A DNA stretch of 62,169 nt from Clostridia bacterium (GCA_018433675.1 JAHDQS010000015.1:1-62169); one strand, 5' to 3'. Shown: positions 51,381 to 61,385, numbered from the stretch's first letter. Numbers and translations are program-made. Notes: generated by a model not told the origin, from the sequence alone.

Positions 51381-53054
51381 ATGCAACTGGGGGCGGAGAT
51401 ACTAATTGAAAGCTTAAGAAAAGAAAACGTCAGGGTTATCTTCGGTTACCCAGGGGGTGCGGCCCTGAAAATATTTGACGCCTTAAAGGATGCGGCCGAT
51501 ATAAGAACAATACTGGTTAGACACGAGCAGGGAGCGGCCCACGCGGCAAACGGTTATGCCAGGGCCAGTGGCAAGGTAGGTGTTTGTATGGCCACTTCGG
51601 GGCCGGGGGCCACTAACCTTGTCACAGGCATCGCTACTGCATATATGGATTCGATTCCGATTGTTGCTATAACAGGGCAGGTGGCGACTTCCATGGTTGG
51701 AACAGATGCCTTCCAGGAGGTCGACATCACCGGGATAACGGATCCGATTGTTAAGCATAACTACCTTGTACAGGAGGCGGGGGATATTCTGCGTATCATT
51801 AAGGAAGCCTTTTATATCGCACAAAGTGGGCGGCCCGGGCCAGTATTGATCGATATACCTCAAGATGTCACCGCAGCCATGGCTGAGAACATTGACTGCA
51901 AGAAGGTTGACCTGAGGGGCTATAAACCGAATATTACCGGACATATCAGACAAATCAAGCAAGTGATCGAGTTGATAGAGAAGGCGGAAAGGCCTTTGAT
52001 TTGTGCCGGTGGCGGCATGAATTCCGCCAGGGCTACGGAAGAATTATTATATATGGCTGAAAATGCCGGGATACCCGTTACGACTACTATGATGGGAAGA
52101 GGCAGTATCTCTCAGGATCATCCGCTGGCGCTGGGAATGTTGGGAACATACGGTCTGGCAGCTGCAAATATGGCCGTACAGGCTTGTGATCTCTTTATTG
52201 CTTTGGGGATGAGGTTTGGTGATAGGGTTACGGGTGCTACTGCCAAATTCGCTCCTCATGCTAAGATTGTTCACATAGATATTGATGCCGCTGAGATAGG
52301 CAAGAATATGCGTGTCGATGTCCCGTTGGTGGGAGACCTCAAAGTGGTTTTAGGGCAGTTGAATAAAAGACTGCAGTCTAAAGAAAACCTGTCATGGAGG
52401 ACAGAAATTGCTGAAATCAAGGCAAAATATAGAGCAAAAAAGATGGAAGCCGAAGCTGAGGAAGAAATTTCGGTAGCAGACGTAATAGAAAACCTAAATA
52501 AAGGGTTAACTAATGATTGTATAGTGACAACCGATGTCGGCCAACACCAGATTTGGGCAGCACAAAAAATAAAGACCAACCTGCCGGGGAAATTCATATC
52601 GTCAGGTGGATTGGGAACCATGGGGTATGGCATACCCGCAGCGGTTGGCGCACAAGTAGCTTGTCCTGACTGTAACGTTTATGTCATAACAGGGGATGGA
52701 AGCTTTCAAATGGGGATGCCCGAGTTGGGGACCGCATTAGAGCAGGGTTTGCCCCTCAAAATCGTTCTCATTAACAATCAAACCCTGGGAATGGTAAAAC
52801 AATTGCAAGACCATTATTGTCAAGGCAGGTACTCGTCTACGGAATTTTCAAAAAGCCCTGATTTTCATCATTTGGCCTTGGCTTTTGGGGCGCTGAGTCT
52901 CAGGGTGGCAAAGAGGCAAGAGCTTGCTGCAAAGATGGAAGAGTTTGTTCAGCATCGAGGAATGGCTATTATGGAAGTTGTTGTTCCTGCAAGAGAAAAC
53001 GTTTATCCTATAGTTCTCGCCGGCTCCGGCTTGGATGAGATGGTAGGAACGTGA
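51381..53054 (+). CDS. ilvB: Acetolactate synthase large subunit (second, Trp-to-Leu variant)
   Basis: A 557-residue paralogue of the upstream ilvB. The catalytic Glu (RHEQGAAHAANGYARASG) and ThDP motif (GDGSFQMGMPELGTALEQGLPLKIVLINN) are intact. The family Trp that favours 2-oxobutanoate and forms the herbicide site is Leu475 here (MVKQLQDHYCQGRYSST). It could thus be biased to acetolactate. It has no small subunit gene of its own. ATG 51381 follows TGGAGGTG. A catabolic AlsS is unlikely given the operon. Confidence 0.92.
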   Translation: MQLGAEILIESLRKENVRVIFGYPGGAALKIFDALKDAADIRTILVRHEQGAAHAANGYARASGKVGVCMATSGPGATNLVTGIATAYMDSIPIVAITGQVATSMVGTDAFQEVDITGITDPIVKHNYLVQEAGDILRIIKEAFYIAQSGRPGPVLIDIPQDVTAAMAENIDCKKVDLRGYKPNITGHIRQIKQVIELIEKAERPLICAGGGMNSARATEELLYMAENAGIPVTTTMMGRGSISQDHPLALGMLGTYGLAAANMAVQACDLFIALGMRFGDRVTGATAKFAPHAKIVHIDIDAAEIGKNMRVDVPLVGDLKVVLGQLNKRLQSKENLSWRTEIAEIKAKYRAKKMEAEAEEEISVADVIENLNKGLTNDCIVTTDVGQHQIWAAQKIKTNLPGKFISSGGLGTMGYGIPAAVGAQVACPDCNVYVITGDGSFQMGMPELGTALEQGLPLKIVLINNQTLGMVKQLQDHYCQGRYSSTEFSKSPDFHHLALAFGALSLRVAKRQELAAKMEEFVQHRGMAIMEVVVPARENVYPIVLAGSGLDEMVGT

Positions 53055-53073
53055 CGAGGGAAGGGAGAGAAAA

Positions 53074-54618
53074 ATGGTTCAAAAGGGAAAGAGAATATAT
53101 ATTTTTGACACAACTCTGCGCGATGGAGAGCAGTCACCGGGAGTTAGCCTGAATAATGACGAAAAGCTGGCGATTGCTCAACAGTTGGCACGTTTGGGTG
53201 TTGACGTGATTGAAGCAGGCTTTCCCATTGCCTCGCCGGGAGATTTCTCCTCGGTAAGCCGAATCGCCAAAGAGGTCAAAGGACCTATTATTGCTGGATT
53301 AGCACGGACCGGGGAGGCTGATATCAAAAGCGCCTATGAGGCCGTCAAGCATGCTGAAAGACCCAGGATACACACATTTGTGGCCACTTCGAAAATACAC
53401 ATGACCAAGAAACTGTGCAAGACAGAAGAAGAAGTGAAAGAAATGGCCGCCAAGTATGTTAAAATGGCAAAAAGCCTGGTTGACGATGTGGAATTCTCGG
53501 CAGAAGACGCTTTCAGAAGTGAAATCCCGTTTTTATGTGAAGTATTCACCCTCGCCATTGATGCCGGTGCCAACGTGATAAATATTCCCGACACTGTGGG
53601 CTATGCAACTCCCTGGGAGTTTGGTGAGTTTGTCAAGGCAATCAGGGAGGGAGTTCCGAATATTGATAAAGCTGTGATAAGCGTTCATTGTCATAACGAT
53701 TTAGGCTTGGCGGTAGCAAATTCCTTGGCGGCTGTGCGCAATGGAGCTCAGCAGGTTGAGGTGGCTGTCAACGGGATTGGCGAAAGGGCCGGGAACGCTT
53801 CACTGGAAGAAGTTGTTATGGCGCTGTACACCAGAAGGAATTATCTTGGTTTTTCGACAAGTATCAATACCCGTGAACTTTACCGGACAAGTACCATGGT
53901 CAGCAGATTGACCGGGATGCGTGTCCAACATAATAAGGCTATCGTTGGCAAAAACGCCTTTGCTCACGAAGCCGGGATCCATCAGGATGGGGTTATTAAA
54001 GAAAGAACGACTTATGAGATAATGAATCCGGAAATGGTTGGGATAGGCAGCAATAAGCTTGTACTGGGCAAACACTCAGGACGCCATGCCTTTAAACTGC
54101 AATTAGAGAAACTTGGATTCAATTTAAATAATGAAATTCTGGAAAAGGTTTTCAAGGAATTCAAGGCACTTGCCGATAGGAAAAGCGAAATACTGGATGA
54201 GGATTTAATTACCCTTGTTGATAATGAGATGTTTGCTGATAGTGAACAGGTTTACGAGTTGAATCATATGCGTGTTACCCTGGGGACGAATATTTCTGCA
54301 ACTTCAACTATCGGAATGCTTGTGCAAGGTAAGCCCGTTGAGGAAGCAGCTTGTGCTGATGGTCCGATCGAGGCCTCCTATGCTGCAATCAATAAAATCG
54401 TTAAGCTGCCAGCCAGACTGGAATCATACAATATTAATGCAGTAACCCATGGGAAAGATGCACAGGGTGAAGTAGTGGTAAGGGTGGCCATCGACGGCAA
54501 GACATTTATGGGCCGCGGCTTGAGCGTAGATATTATTGAATCTAGTGTAAGAGCCTATATCAATGCCTTGAACAAAATAGTCAGAGCCCAACCTGAATTG
54601 CTGCAAGAAAAGCAATAA
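53074..54618 (+). CDS. leuA: 2-isopropylmalate synthase
   Basis: A 514-residue enzyme condensing acetyl-CoA with 2-oxoisovalerate. The TIM barrel has FDTTLRDGEQSPG (about residues 11-23), HCHNDLGLAVANSLAA and GIGERAGNASLEEVVMAL. The C-terminal leucine-binding regulatory domain follows from about residue 390. The related citramalate synthase is less likely from the length and the leuCDB context. Confidence 0.95.
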   Translation: MVQKGKRIYIFDTTLRDGEQSPGVSLNNDEKLAIAQQLARLGVDVIEAGFPIASPGDFSSVSRIAKEVKGPIIAGLARTGEADIKSAYEAVKHAERPRIHTFVATSKIHMTKKLCKTEEEVKEMAAKYVKMAKSLVDDVEFSAEDAFRSEIPFLCEVFTLAIDAGANVINIPDTVGYATPWEFGEFVKAIREGVPNIDKAVISVHCHNDLGLAVANSLAAVRNGAQQVEVAVNGIGERAGNASLEEVVMALYTRRNYLGFSTSINTRELYRTSTMVSRLTGMRVQHNKAIVGKNAFAHEAGIHQDGVIKERTTYEIMNPEMVGIGSNKLVLGKHSGRHAFKLQLEKLGFNLNNEILEKVFKEFKALADRKSEILDEDLITLVDNEMFADSEQVYELNHMRVTLGTNISATSTIGMLVQGKPVEEAACADGPIEASYAAINKIVKLPARLESYNINAVTHGKDAQGEVVVRVAIDGKTFMGRGLSVDIIESSVRAYINALNKIVRAQPELLQEKQ

Positions 54619-54650
54619 AACGGTCTGAGAAATAGGGGGAATTGTTAAGT

Positions 54651-55928
54651 ATGGGTATGACAATAACCGAAAAAATACTGGCGGAACATGCGGGTTTAAA
54701 AGAGGTAGTGGCAGGACAGTTGATCAATGCAAGGCTTGATTTGGTTTTTGCTAATGACATTACAGGGCCGCTGGCAATAAAGGAATTTAAGAAAATCGGA
54801 GTTACAAGTGTTTTCGATCAAAGCAAAGTGCTGATGATTCCCGACCATTTTGCCCCTGCCAAAGATATACCTTCTGCCCAACAGTGTTTGGAAATTAAGA
54901 GGTTTGCCGCAGAGCAAGAGTTGGTTCACTATTACGAAGTTGGCCGCTGCGGCATTGAACACTGTTTCATACCGGAACAGGGTCTGGTTGTTCCGGGGGA
55001 TGTGGTGATTGGAGCAGATTCGCATACCTGCACTTACGGAGCTTTAGGAGCTTTTTCGACAGGTGTAGGCAGTACCGATTTGGCTGTGGGAATGGCCAGA
55101 GGCGAGATTTGGTTCAGGGTGCCGGAGAGCATCAAAATCATACTGCACGGCAAACCGAAAAATCGTTGGGTCAGCGGAAAAGACTATATACTTGCCATAA
55201 TCGGCAAGATAGGAGTTGACGGAGCCCAGTACAAGACGATGGAGTTTGCCGGAGAGGCCATTGACGATTTGTCTGTTGCTGCTCGCCTGACCATGACTAA
55301 TATGGCTATAGAAGCCGGTGCGAAAAACGGTATCATTGCTCCGGATGAAAAGACTATCAGTTATGTAAAGGAGCGGGCCCAAAAAGCGTGGCGGATATAT
55401 CAAAGCGATGATGATGCCGTTTATGAAAGAATCGTCGAAATAGACGTGACCGACTTGCAACCCCAGGTGGCTTTTCCCCACTTGCCTTCCAATACAAAGC
55501 CTGTCTCGGAAGCAACCGATGTTAAAATAGACCAGGCAGTGATAGGTTCATGTACAAACGGACGGTGGGAAGACCTGCTGGAGGCGGCAGAGATCATGAA
55601 AGGCCATAAGGTCCATCCGGAGGTCAGAGCTATTGTGATTCCCGGGACACAGGATATCTATTTGCGTGCCGTGAAAGAAGGTCTGATGGAGACTTTTATT
55701 GAGGCCGGCGCAGTTGTGAGTACGCCGACCTGCGGACCTTGCCTGGGAGGATATATGGGAATATTAGCTAAGGGTGAGAGAGCCGTTTCAACTACTAACA
55801 GGAATTTTGTGGGACGTATGGGTCATCCGCAAAGCGAAGTTTACCTTTCCGGCCCTGCTGTGGCGGCAGCCTCGGCAATCTTGGGTCGTATTGGGACACC
55901 CGAGGAGGTGGCACAATGCAAGTACTAA
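54651..55928 (+). CDS. leuC: 3-isopropylmalate dehydratase large subunit
   Basis: A 425-residue aconitase-family protein of the short LeuC type. The Fe-S cysteines are in [13 protein letters not shown] and [37 protein letters not shown] is typical. ATG 54651 is 11 bases after GGGGGA; TTG 54642 and ATG 54657 are alternatives. Its end overlaps leuD by 13 bases. Confidence 0.94.
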   Translation: MGMTITEKILAEHAGLKEVVAGQLINARLDLVFANDITGPLAIKEFKKIGVTSVFDQSKVLMIPDHFAPAKDIPSAQQCLEIKRFAAEQELVHYYEVGRCGIEHCFIPEQGLVVPGDVVIGADSHTCTYGALGAFSTGVGSTDLAVGMARGEIWFRVPESIKIILHGKPKNRWVSGKDYILAIIGKIGVDGAQYKTMEFAGEAIDDLSVAARLTMTNMAIEAGAKNGIIAPDEKTISYVKERAQKAWRIYQSDDDAVYERIVEIDVTDLQPQVAFPHLPSNTKPVSEATDVKIDQAVIGSCTNGRWEDLLEAAEIMKGHKVHPEVRAIVIPGTQDIYLRAVKEGLMETFIEAGAVVSTPTCGPCLGGYMGILAKGERAVSTTNRNFVGRMGHPQSEVYLSGPAVAAASAILGRIGTPEEVAQCKY

Positions 55929-56419
55929 AGGGTCATGTGTGGAAAGTGGGACAAGATGTTGATACGGATTTGATTATCGCAGCCAGATACCTGAACCAGT
56001 CGGATCCTACTTATCTAGCGAAGCATTGTCTGGAAGACATATTTCCAAAGCTGAACGAGAAAATCAAAAAGGGTGATATTCTGGTAGCAGGGAAAAATTT
56101 CGGGTGCGGAAGTTCCAGAGAACATGCTCCGCTGGCTATTAAGCATGCCGGGTTTAGCTGCGTGGTAGCCGAAAATTATGCGCGGATATTCTATAGAAAC
56201 GCCATTAATATAGGGTTGCCGGTAATCGTTTCACCGGAAACCGTAAAAATGACCGCAGCAGGAGATCGGTTGGAGGTAGATCTCATCAAAGGGATCATCA
56301 GGAATATTACCACGGAGCAAACCTACCAAAGCGAAACATTACCGCCGTTTATGATGGAAATATTGGAAAAGGGCGGCTTGATTCCTTATGTTAGTGAGAA
56401 GGTGAAAGCTGATGTTTAA
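55916..56419 (+). CDS. leuD: 3-isopropylmalate dehydratase small subunit
   Basis: A 167-residue swivel subunit with [16 protein letters not shown] near the start and the [15 protein letters not shown] signature. GAGGAGGTGG precedes the ATG inside leuC. It overlaps leuB by 8 bases. Confidence 0.95.
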   Translation: MQVLKGHVWKVGQDVDTDLIIAARYLNQSDPTYLAKHCLEDIFPKLNEKIKKGDILVAGKNFGCGSSREHAPLAIKHAGFSCVVAENYARIFYRNAINIGLPVIVSPETVKMTAAGDRLEVDLIKGIIRNITTEQTYQSETLPPFMMEILEKGGLIPYVSEKVKADV

Positions 56420-57482
56420 GGTTACTCTGCTTCCAGGTGACGGTATCGGTCCTGAGGTGATGGATCAGGCCAGAAAGGTATTACGGGAGGCAGCTCACAG
56501 ATGCGGTTTAGAGTATACGCTGCAAGAAGGCCTGATTGGCGGTGTAGCTGTTGAGGCAACCGGCGAACCCTTGCCTGCAGAAACAGGCCAGTTGGTTCTG
56601 CAAAGTGATGCTGTTCTGCTGGGGGCGATAGGCGGGCCGAAATGGGATGGTTTGCCGGTGGAAAAGAGGCCTGAAAAAGGCTTGCTGGATATTCGCAAAA
56701 AATTGGGTTTGTATGCAAACCTGCGCCCGGTTAAATGTTGGCCTCAGCTTATAGATCAGTCGCCATTCAAAAGGGAGATAGTCGACGGTGTAGATCTGTT
56801 GGTTGTGCGTGAATTGATAGGCGGAGCATATTTTGGCGCGCGGGGAACGCAAGACTGCGGAAATGAAATAAAGGCTTATGATACCATTGAGTATTCAAGC
56901 ACTGAGATCAGGCGTATTTTACAAGTGGCTATTGACATGGCCCGACAACGCGGCGGTAAACTGACTCTTGTTGATAAGGCCAATGTTCTTGACACTTCAC
57001 GTCTCTGGCGCAGAATAACAGGGGAAATGCTTTCCGAGTGTCCCGATATCCAGGCAGAGTACATGTATGTTGACAACTGTGCTATGCAATTGTGTCGGCA
57101 ACCGGGGCAATTTGATGTGATTGTCACGGAAAACATGTTTGGTGATATTTTATCGGACCAAGCCAGTGTGTTGGGAGCGTCTTTAGGCATGTTGCCGTCG
57201 GCAAGCACAGGGGAAGGCCCTGCACTTTTTGAACCCGCTCACGGTTCGGCACCTGACATTGCGGGGGAAGACAAGGCTAATCCGTTAGCGGCCATTCTTT
57301 CGGTGGCGATGATGTTGAGGATTGTTTGTCATGAAAAAAAGGCGGCGAATGAGATTGAACATGCCGTGAACAATGTGTTGGATAAAGGGCTAAGGACCGA
57401 CGATATCATGTCCGAAGGAAAAGAAAGGGTCGGTACCCAGGCAATGGGGGAAGCGATAGTTGAAGAGTTAATAAGCATGTAA
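56412..57482 (+). CDS. leuB: 3-isopropylmalate dehydrogenase
   Basis: A 356-residue NAD-dependent beta-decarboxylating dehydrogenase. LLPGDGIGPEVMDQA, GAIGGPKWDGLP, the RELIGGAYFGARG loop and ENMFGDILSDQASVLGASLGMLPSA, with FEPAHGSAPDIAG, are present. It gives 2-oxoisocaproate, the leucine precursor. It is the last gene of the operon; 57483-57627 shows no clear terminator. Confidence 0.96.
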   Translation: MFKVTLLPGDGIGPEVMDQARKVLREAAHRCGLEYTLQEGLIGGVAVEATGEPLPAETGQLVLQSDAVLLGAIGGPKWDGLPVEKRPEKGLLDIRKKLGLYANLRPVKCWPQLIDQSPFKREIVDGVDLLVVRELIGGAYFGARGTQDCGNEIKAYDTIEYSSTEIRRILQVAIDMARQRGGKLTLVDKANVLDTSRLWRRITGEMLSECPDIQAEYMYVDNCAMQLCRQPGQFDVIVTENMFGDILSDQASVLGASLGMLPSASTGEGPALFEPAHGSAPDIAGEDKANPLAAILSVAMMLRIVCHEKKAANEIEHAVNNVLDKGLRTDDIMSEGKERVGTQAMGEAIVEELISM

Positions 57483-57627
57483 CTTCGGTTGCATGTCTTC
57501 TTAAAATAAAAATTCAGAAAGAGAAGGATAATGTGAAATAATATAGAAAAGTAAAAACATAAGAGGTTTGAAGGGCGGACCGTCATGGGCGCTCTTTCAC
57601 TGTCTGATAATGGAAGGGGGTGGCCTT

Positions 57628-57831
57628 ATGGCGCAAGTGAGCTTTAATGAGGAATTATGTAAGGGTTGCGGCCTATGTGTGGAATACTGTCCACTAAAAA
57701 TTATAGAATTGAGTGAAAAAATAAACTCCATGGGATATCATCCCGCTCAAATCATAGACGTAAACAGGTGTACCGGATGCGCTTTTTGTGCGATGATGTG
57801 CCCTGATGTCGTTATTCGTATAGAAAGGTAG
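57628..57831 (+). CDS. korD: 2-oxoacid:ferredoxin oxidoreductase delta subunit (2[4Fe-4S] ferredoxin)
   Basis: 67 residues with two CxxCxxCxxxC clusters (CKGCGLCVEYCP and CTGCAFCAMMCP). It passes electrons from the ThDP subunit to ferredoxin. ATG 57628 follows GGGGGTGG; the longer frame upstream is unsupported. It begins a four-gene set spaced by few bases. Confidence 0.9.
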   Translation: MAQVSFNEELCKGCGLCVEYCPLKIIELSEKINSMGYHPAQIIDVNRCTGCAFCAMMCPDVVIRIER

Positions 57832-57840
57832 GTGTATGAA

Positions 57841-58908
57841 GTGGCTAAGGTCTTAATGAAGGGAAATGAGGCTATCGGTGAAGCTGCTATTGCTGCCGGG
57901 TGCCGTTATTTTTTTGGTTACCCGATTACTCCCCAGAGTGAATTGCCGGAGTACTTGGCAAGGCGTTTTCCAGAGGTAGGGGGAGTCTACCTCCAAGCAG
58001 AAAGTGAAGTAGCGGCGATCAATATGGTATATGGAGCGGCCGCAACGGGAGCAAGGGTCCTGACATCTTCATCTTCACCGGGGATAAGCCTGAAGCAGGA
58101 AGGGATATCATATGCCGCAGGTTCTGAATTACCCTGCCTGATTGTTAATATTATGCGAGGGGGACCGGGTTTGGGAGGTATCCAACCGGCTCAGTCAGAT
58201 TATTTCCAAGCGACCAAAGGGGGCGGTCATGGGGATTACAAGGTTATTGTCTTAGCTCCCGCTTCGGTTCAGGAGCTGGCCGATATGGTCGGCACAGGAT
58301 TTGACCTTGCGGATAAATACAGGAATCCAGCTATGATTTTGGGTGACGGTTTTTTGGGCCAAATGATGGAACCTGTTGATTTTGCTGGCATCAAAAAAAG
58401 CAAGATTGTGGAAAAAACCTGGGCAGTCGGATGCAAAAAAGGCAGAGAACGTAATGTTCATACTTCTCTTTATCTTGATCCTGAGGAGTTAGAAAAGCAT
58501 AACATCAAATTGGCCCAAAAATACGAGTTGATAGCGGAAAATGAGACGATGGCACAAGAGTACCTGACGGAGGATGCGGAAATTGTTGTTGTCGCATACG
58601 GGCTTGTGGCACGGATCTGCAAGGCTGCCGTTGAAAAGGCACGATCAGAAGGTATCAGGGCAGGTGTGTTTCGCCCCATAACATTGTGGCCTTTTCCACA
58701 GAAAGAATTAAGGAAGGCCGTAGCAGCGGCCAGGGGTGTATTAGCGGTTGAAATGAGTATGGGCCAAATGGTAGAGGATGTTCGTCTCTGCCTTGAGGGA
58801 AGATTGCCGGTGCGGTTTTATGGCAGGGCCGGTGGGATGGCACCGACGACCCAGGCGGTCTATGAGGAAATCAAAAAGATCAGTCTTGAATGCAAGGGGG
58901 TGGAATAG
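57841..58908 (+). CDS. korA: 2-oxoacid:ferredoxin oxidoreductase alpha subunit (KorA/VorB type)
   Basis: 355 residues. VLMKGNEAIGEAAIAAGC and FGYPITPQSELPEYLA open the pyrimidine-binding domain, and TSSSSPGISLKQEGISYAAGSELPCLIVNIMRGGPGLGG follows. GTG 57841 is 8 bases after AGGTAGG and gives the family N-terminus; GTG 57832 is too near the site. The sequence alone does not separate 2-oxoglutarate from branched-chain 2-oxoacid (VOR) use. Position behind ilv-leu makes VOR worth testing. Confidence 0.88.
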   Translation: MAKVLMKGNEAIGEAAIAAGCRYFFGYPITPQSELPEYLARRFPEVGGVYLQAESEVAAINMVYGAAATGARVLTSSSSPGISLKQEGISYAAGSELPCLIVNIMRGGPGLGGIQPAQSDYFQATKGGGHGDYKVIVLAPASVQELADMVGTGFDLADKYRNPAMILGDGFLGQMMEPVDFAGIKKSKIVEKTWAVGCKKGRERNVHTSLYLDPEELEKHNIKLAQKYELIAENETMAQEYLTEDAEIVVVAYGLVARICKAAVEKARSEGIRAGVFRPITLWPFPQKELRKAVAAARGVLAVEMSMGQMVEDVRLCLEGRLPVRFYGRAGGMAPTTQAVYEEIKKISLECKGVE

Positions 58909-59664
58909 ATGGAAGTGGTTTTTCAACGTCCCCAAGCCTTAACAGAGGAAAAGTTTTCTTACTGCCCCGGGTGTCATCATGGGATTATTCACAGGTTGGT
59001 AGCCGAGGTTATTGACGAACTGGGGATAATAGACAACACCGTTTGCGTTTCTTCGGTCGGTTGTTCGGTGGTGAATTATCAATTTTTTGCCACTGACGCT
59101 ATTCAGGCGGCACACGGTAGAGCGCCCGCAGCAGCAACCGGAGTGAAGAGGGCCAGTCCCGACAGTATTGTTTTCACATATCAGGGTGATGGGGACCTGG
59201 CGGCTATGGGGACAGCGGAGATTATTCATGCGGCAGCCCGTAATGAAAATATTACGGTGGTTTTTGTCAATAATGCCATTTATGGTATGACCGGAGGCCA
59301 AATGGCACCGACAACCCTAAAAGGGCAGAAAACTACTACTTCCCCTTATGGTCGGGACAGCAAAAGAGAGGGCAATCCTATCCGTGTCTGCGAATTATTA
59401 AACTCCCTTGATGGGCCTGCTTATCTGGAGAGAGTGTCGGTTCATGATCCTAAGCATGTAATAAGAGCAAAAAAAGCAATTAAGAAAGCCTTTCAGTTGC
59501 AAGTAAAAGGCAGAGGGTTTTCACTGGTTGAAGTCTTATCGGCTTGTCCGACCAATTGGCATTTGAGCCCGTTAGCGTCGATTGAATGGGTCCAAAAGGA
59601 GCTGATGGCGTACTATCCGTTAGGTGTGTTCCGTGAAGCAGGGGAGGTAGATGGCGAATGTTGA
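58909..59664 (+). CDS. korB: 2-oxoacid:ferredoxin oxidoreductase beta subunit (ThDP)
   Basis: 251 residues with YCPGCHHGIIHRL, VSSVGCSV, the ThDP motif YQGDGDLAAMGTAEIIHAAARNENITVVFVNN and MTGGQMAPTT. It decarboxylates the 2-oxoacid. ATG directly follows the alpha subunit stop; its end overlaps the gamma subunit by 7 bases. Confidence 0.92.
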   Translation: MEVVFQRPQALTEEKFSYCPGCHHGIIHRLVAEVIDELGIIDNTVCVSSVGCSVVNYQFFATDAIQAAHGRAPAAATGVKRASPDSIVFTYQGDGDLAAMGTAEIIHAAARNENITVVFVNNAIYGMTGGQMAPTTLKGQKTTTSPYGRDSKREGNPIRVCELLNSLDGPAYLERVSVHDPKHVIRAKKAIKKAFQLQVKGRGFSLVEVLSACPTNWHLSPLASIEWVQKELMAYYPLGVFREAGEVDGEC

Positions 59665-60194
59665 AGCAATTGATATTAGCGGGTTTTGGCGGGCAGGGGG
59701 TTTTGTCTATGGGTAAAATCCTTGCCCAAAGCGGCATGGTTGAAGGGAAAGAGGTTACCTGGATACCTTCTTATGGACCGGAAATGCGCGGCGGTACCGC
59801 CAACTGCGCGGTGACTGTTTCAACATCACCCATTAATTCCCCTCTGGTGGCAGAGCCGGACATCCTTGTGGCTATGAGTTTGCCTTCCTTGGAAAAGTTT
59901 GAACCGACAGTAAAACTGGGGGGCAAGGTTTTTGTCAATTCCTCCTTAATTAAAGTCGAGGTAAAAAGAAAAGATATTACAGTCTATCAGGTGCCTGCCA
60001 ATGAACTGGCAGACGAATTGGGTGAAGTACGGATTGCCAATATGGTCATGTTGGGCGCGATCCTGGCGACAGAGCCTATTGTAAAGAGCGCTACGGTACT
60101 GGAGGCATTAAAAAAAGTGCTCCCCAGCAGCAAGCACCATCTGATTTCTTTGAACGCCCAAGCGTTGCAAGCCGGAGCGAATGTTGTGGGATAG
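59658..60194 (+). CDS. korC: 2-oxoacid:ferredoxin oxidoreductase gamma subunit
   Basis: 178 residues with LILAGFGGQGVLSMGKILAQ and the SYGPEMRGGTANCAVTVS motif. It binds CoA and completes the delta-alpha-beta-gamma complex. ATG 59658 is 10 bases after GGGGAGG. The next gene is convergent, with 6 bases between stops and no obvious terminator. Confidence 0.92.
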   Translation: MLKQLILAGFGGQGVLSMGKILAQSGMVEGKEVTWIPSYGPEMRGGTANCAVTVSTSPINSPLVAEPDILVAMSLPSLEKFEPTVKLGGKVFVNSSLIKVEVKRKDITVYQVPANELADELGEVRIANMVMLGAILATEPIVKSATVLEALKKVLPSSKHHLISLNAQALQAGANVVG

Positions 60195-60200
60195 CCTCTT

Positions 60201-61298
60201 TTATTTAAAAAGCTCTTTCAGCCTGTTGAAAAATCCTAATTCGGAAAAAGAAGAAGATAGAGGTTGTTCCGGTTGTACGAACTTATCGGTTAAGGCTTGC
60301 AGACAACGGGCTGCGGAGGATGAAGGATGACTGAGGGAAAAGGGTTCAAGCCTGCGATTGGCTTTCGGTACCACAGGGTCATCCAGGACATAACCGAGGG
60401 GTGATATTTTCATACCCAAAAAACGGTAAATAACCTGTTCTATTTTAGAGGCTACTGCCCGGTATTCTTTAGCTGATTCTACCCTGTTCAAAACAAGATA
60501 GGGAACAAGGTTCTTGTTTTGTTGGTTCAGCACCTTGACGACGGCGTAAGCATCGGTGATGGAATGAGGCTCGGGGGTGGTAATGATGATGATATTATCG
60601 GCGGCTAAGGCGAAATTGATCACATTTTTACCTAAACCGGCACCGGTGTCAATCAGGATAATATCGGCGTAATCCTCCAAGGACTGAAGTCCGGAAATCA
60701 AGCGGTTGAACTGCCATTCCTCCATGTCGGCTAAGTTCAGGACTCCGGAACCTCCGGGGATGAGATGGAAGCCGCCCGGCCCTTCCACTACAACGTCTAA
60801 TAGTTCTTTCTCCCGGTTGATAACGTGGTTGAGGTTGTATTTCGGTTGCATGTTCAGCAGGACGTCGATATTAGCAGTTCCTAAATCCGCGTCCATAACA
60901 AAAACGCGGTATCCCTTTTGAGCGAGATTGATAGCAAAATTAATGGTAAAGGTTGTTTTTCCTACGCCGCCTTTACCACTGGTGACTGTTATCACCCTGG
61001 CTCTGTTTTTTTTGGCAGATAAATAATAAGGGAGTTGCAGTACCAGGTGGGGAGAGGGTTGGAAATCACGCTTTAAGACCTCGGAAGCAAAAGAAAAACG
61101 GCCATAAGGGCAAGTTACCTCCAAAGGAGTTCCGGTACTCAAAAGAACCAGCTTTCCTTGGGAAAGCGGCATAGATATAAATAAAGTACTATCCCTGACA
61201 GCCATTACTTCGGCTTCATATTTTTCACGATAAAGGGGGGAGACGGCTGTAAAGTTGATTCTGTCACCAGGTCGTAAAAAAACGTGCTTGTCCGGCAA
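60201..61298 (-). CDS. FlhG/MinD-family ATPase with an N-terminal YcgR-like domain
   Basis: 365 residues. Residues 1-95 resemble the N-terminal flagellar-brake (YcgR/PilZN) domain: FLRPGDRINFTAVSP..YEAEVMAVRDSTLFISMP..TPLEVTCPYGRFSF. Then a MinD/FlhG ATPase starts with VTSGKGGVGKTTFTINFAINLA, with DADLGTANIDVLL, the IPGGSGVLNLADM signature of FlhG, and LIDTGAGLG. FlhG controls flagellar number or placement; YcgR-N is normally linked to a c-di-GMP-binding PilZ domain, absent here. No flagellar genes lie nearby. TTG 61298 has GAGGTGG 6 bases upstream. Confidence 0.8.
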   Translation of the reverse strand: MPDKHVFLRPGDRINFTAVSPLYREKYEAEVMAVRDSTLFISMPLSQGKLVLLSTGTPLEVTCPYGRFSFASEVLKRDFQPSPHLVLQLPYYLSAKKNRARVITVTSGKGGVGKTTFTINFAINLAQKGYRVFVMDADLGTANIDVLLNMQPKYNLNHVINREKELLDVVVEGPGGFHLIPGGSGVLNLADMEEWQFNRLISGLQSLEDYADIILIDTGAGLGKNVINFALAADNIIIITTPEPHSITDAYAVVKVLNQQNKNLVPYLVLNRVESAKEYRAVASKIEQVIYRFLGMKISPLGYVLDDPVVPKANRRLEPFSLSHPSSSAARCLQALTDKFVQPEQPLSSSFSELGFFNRLKELFK

Positions 61299-61385
61299 GA
61301 ATGTCCACCTCTTTCCTTACTAGAAGATTAGTTCTACATTGTCTGCGGACATTCCTGCGTGGTAGGGCAAAACCATAAATATTTT

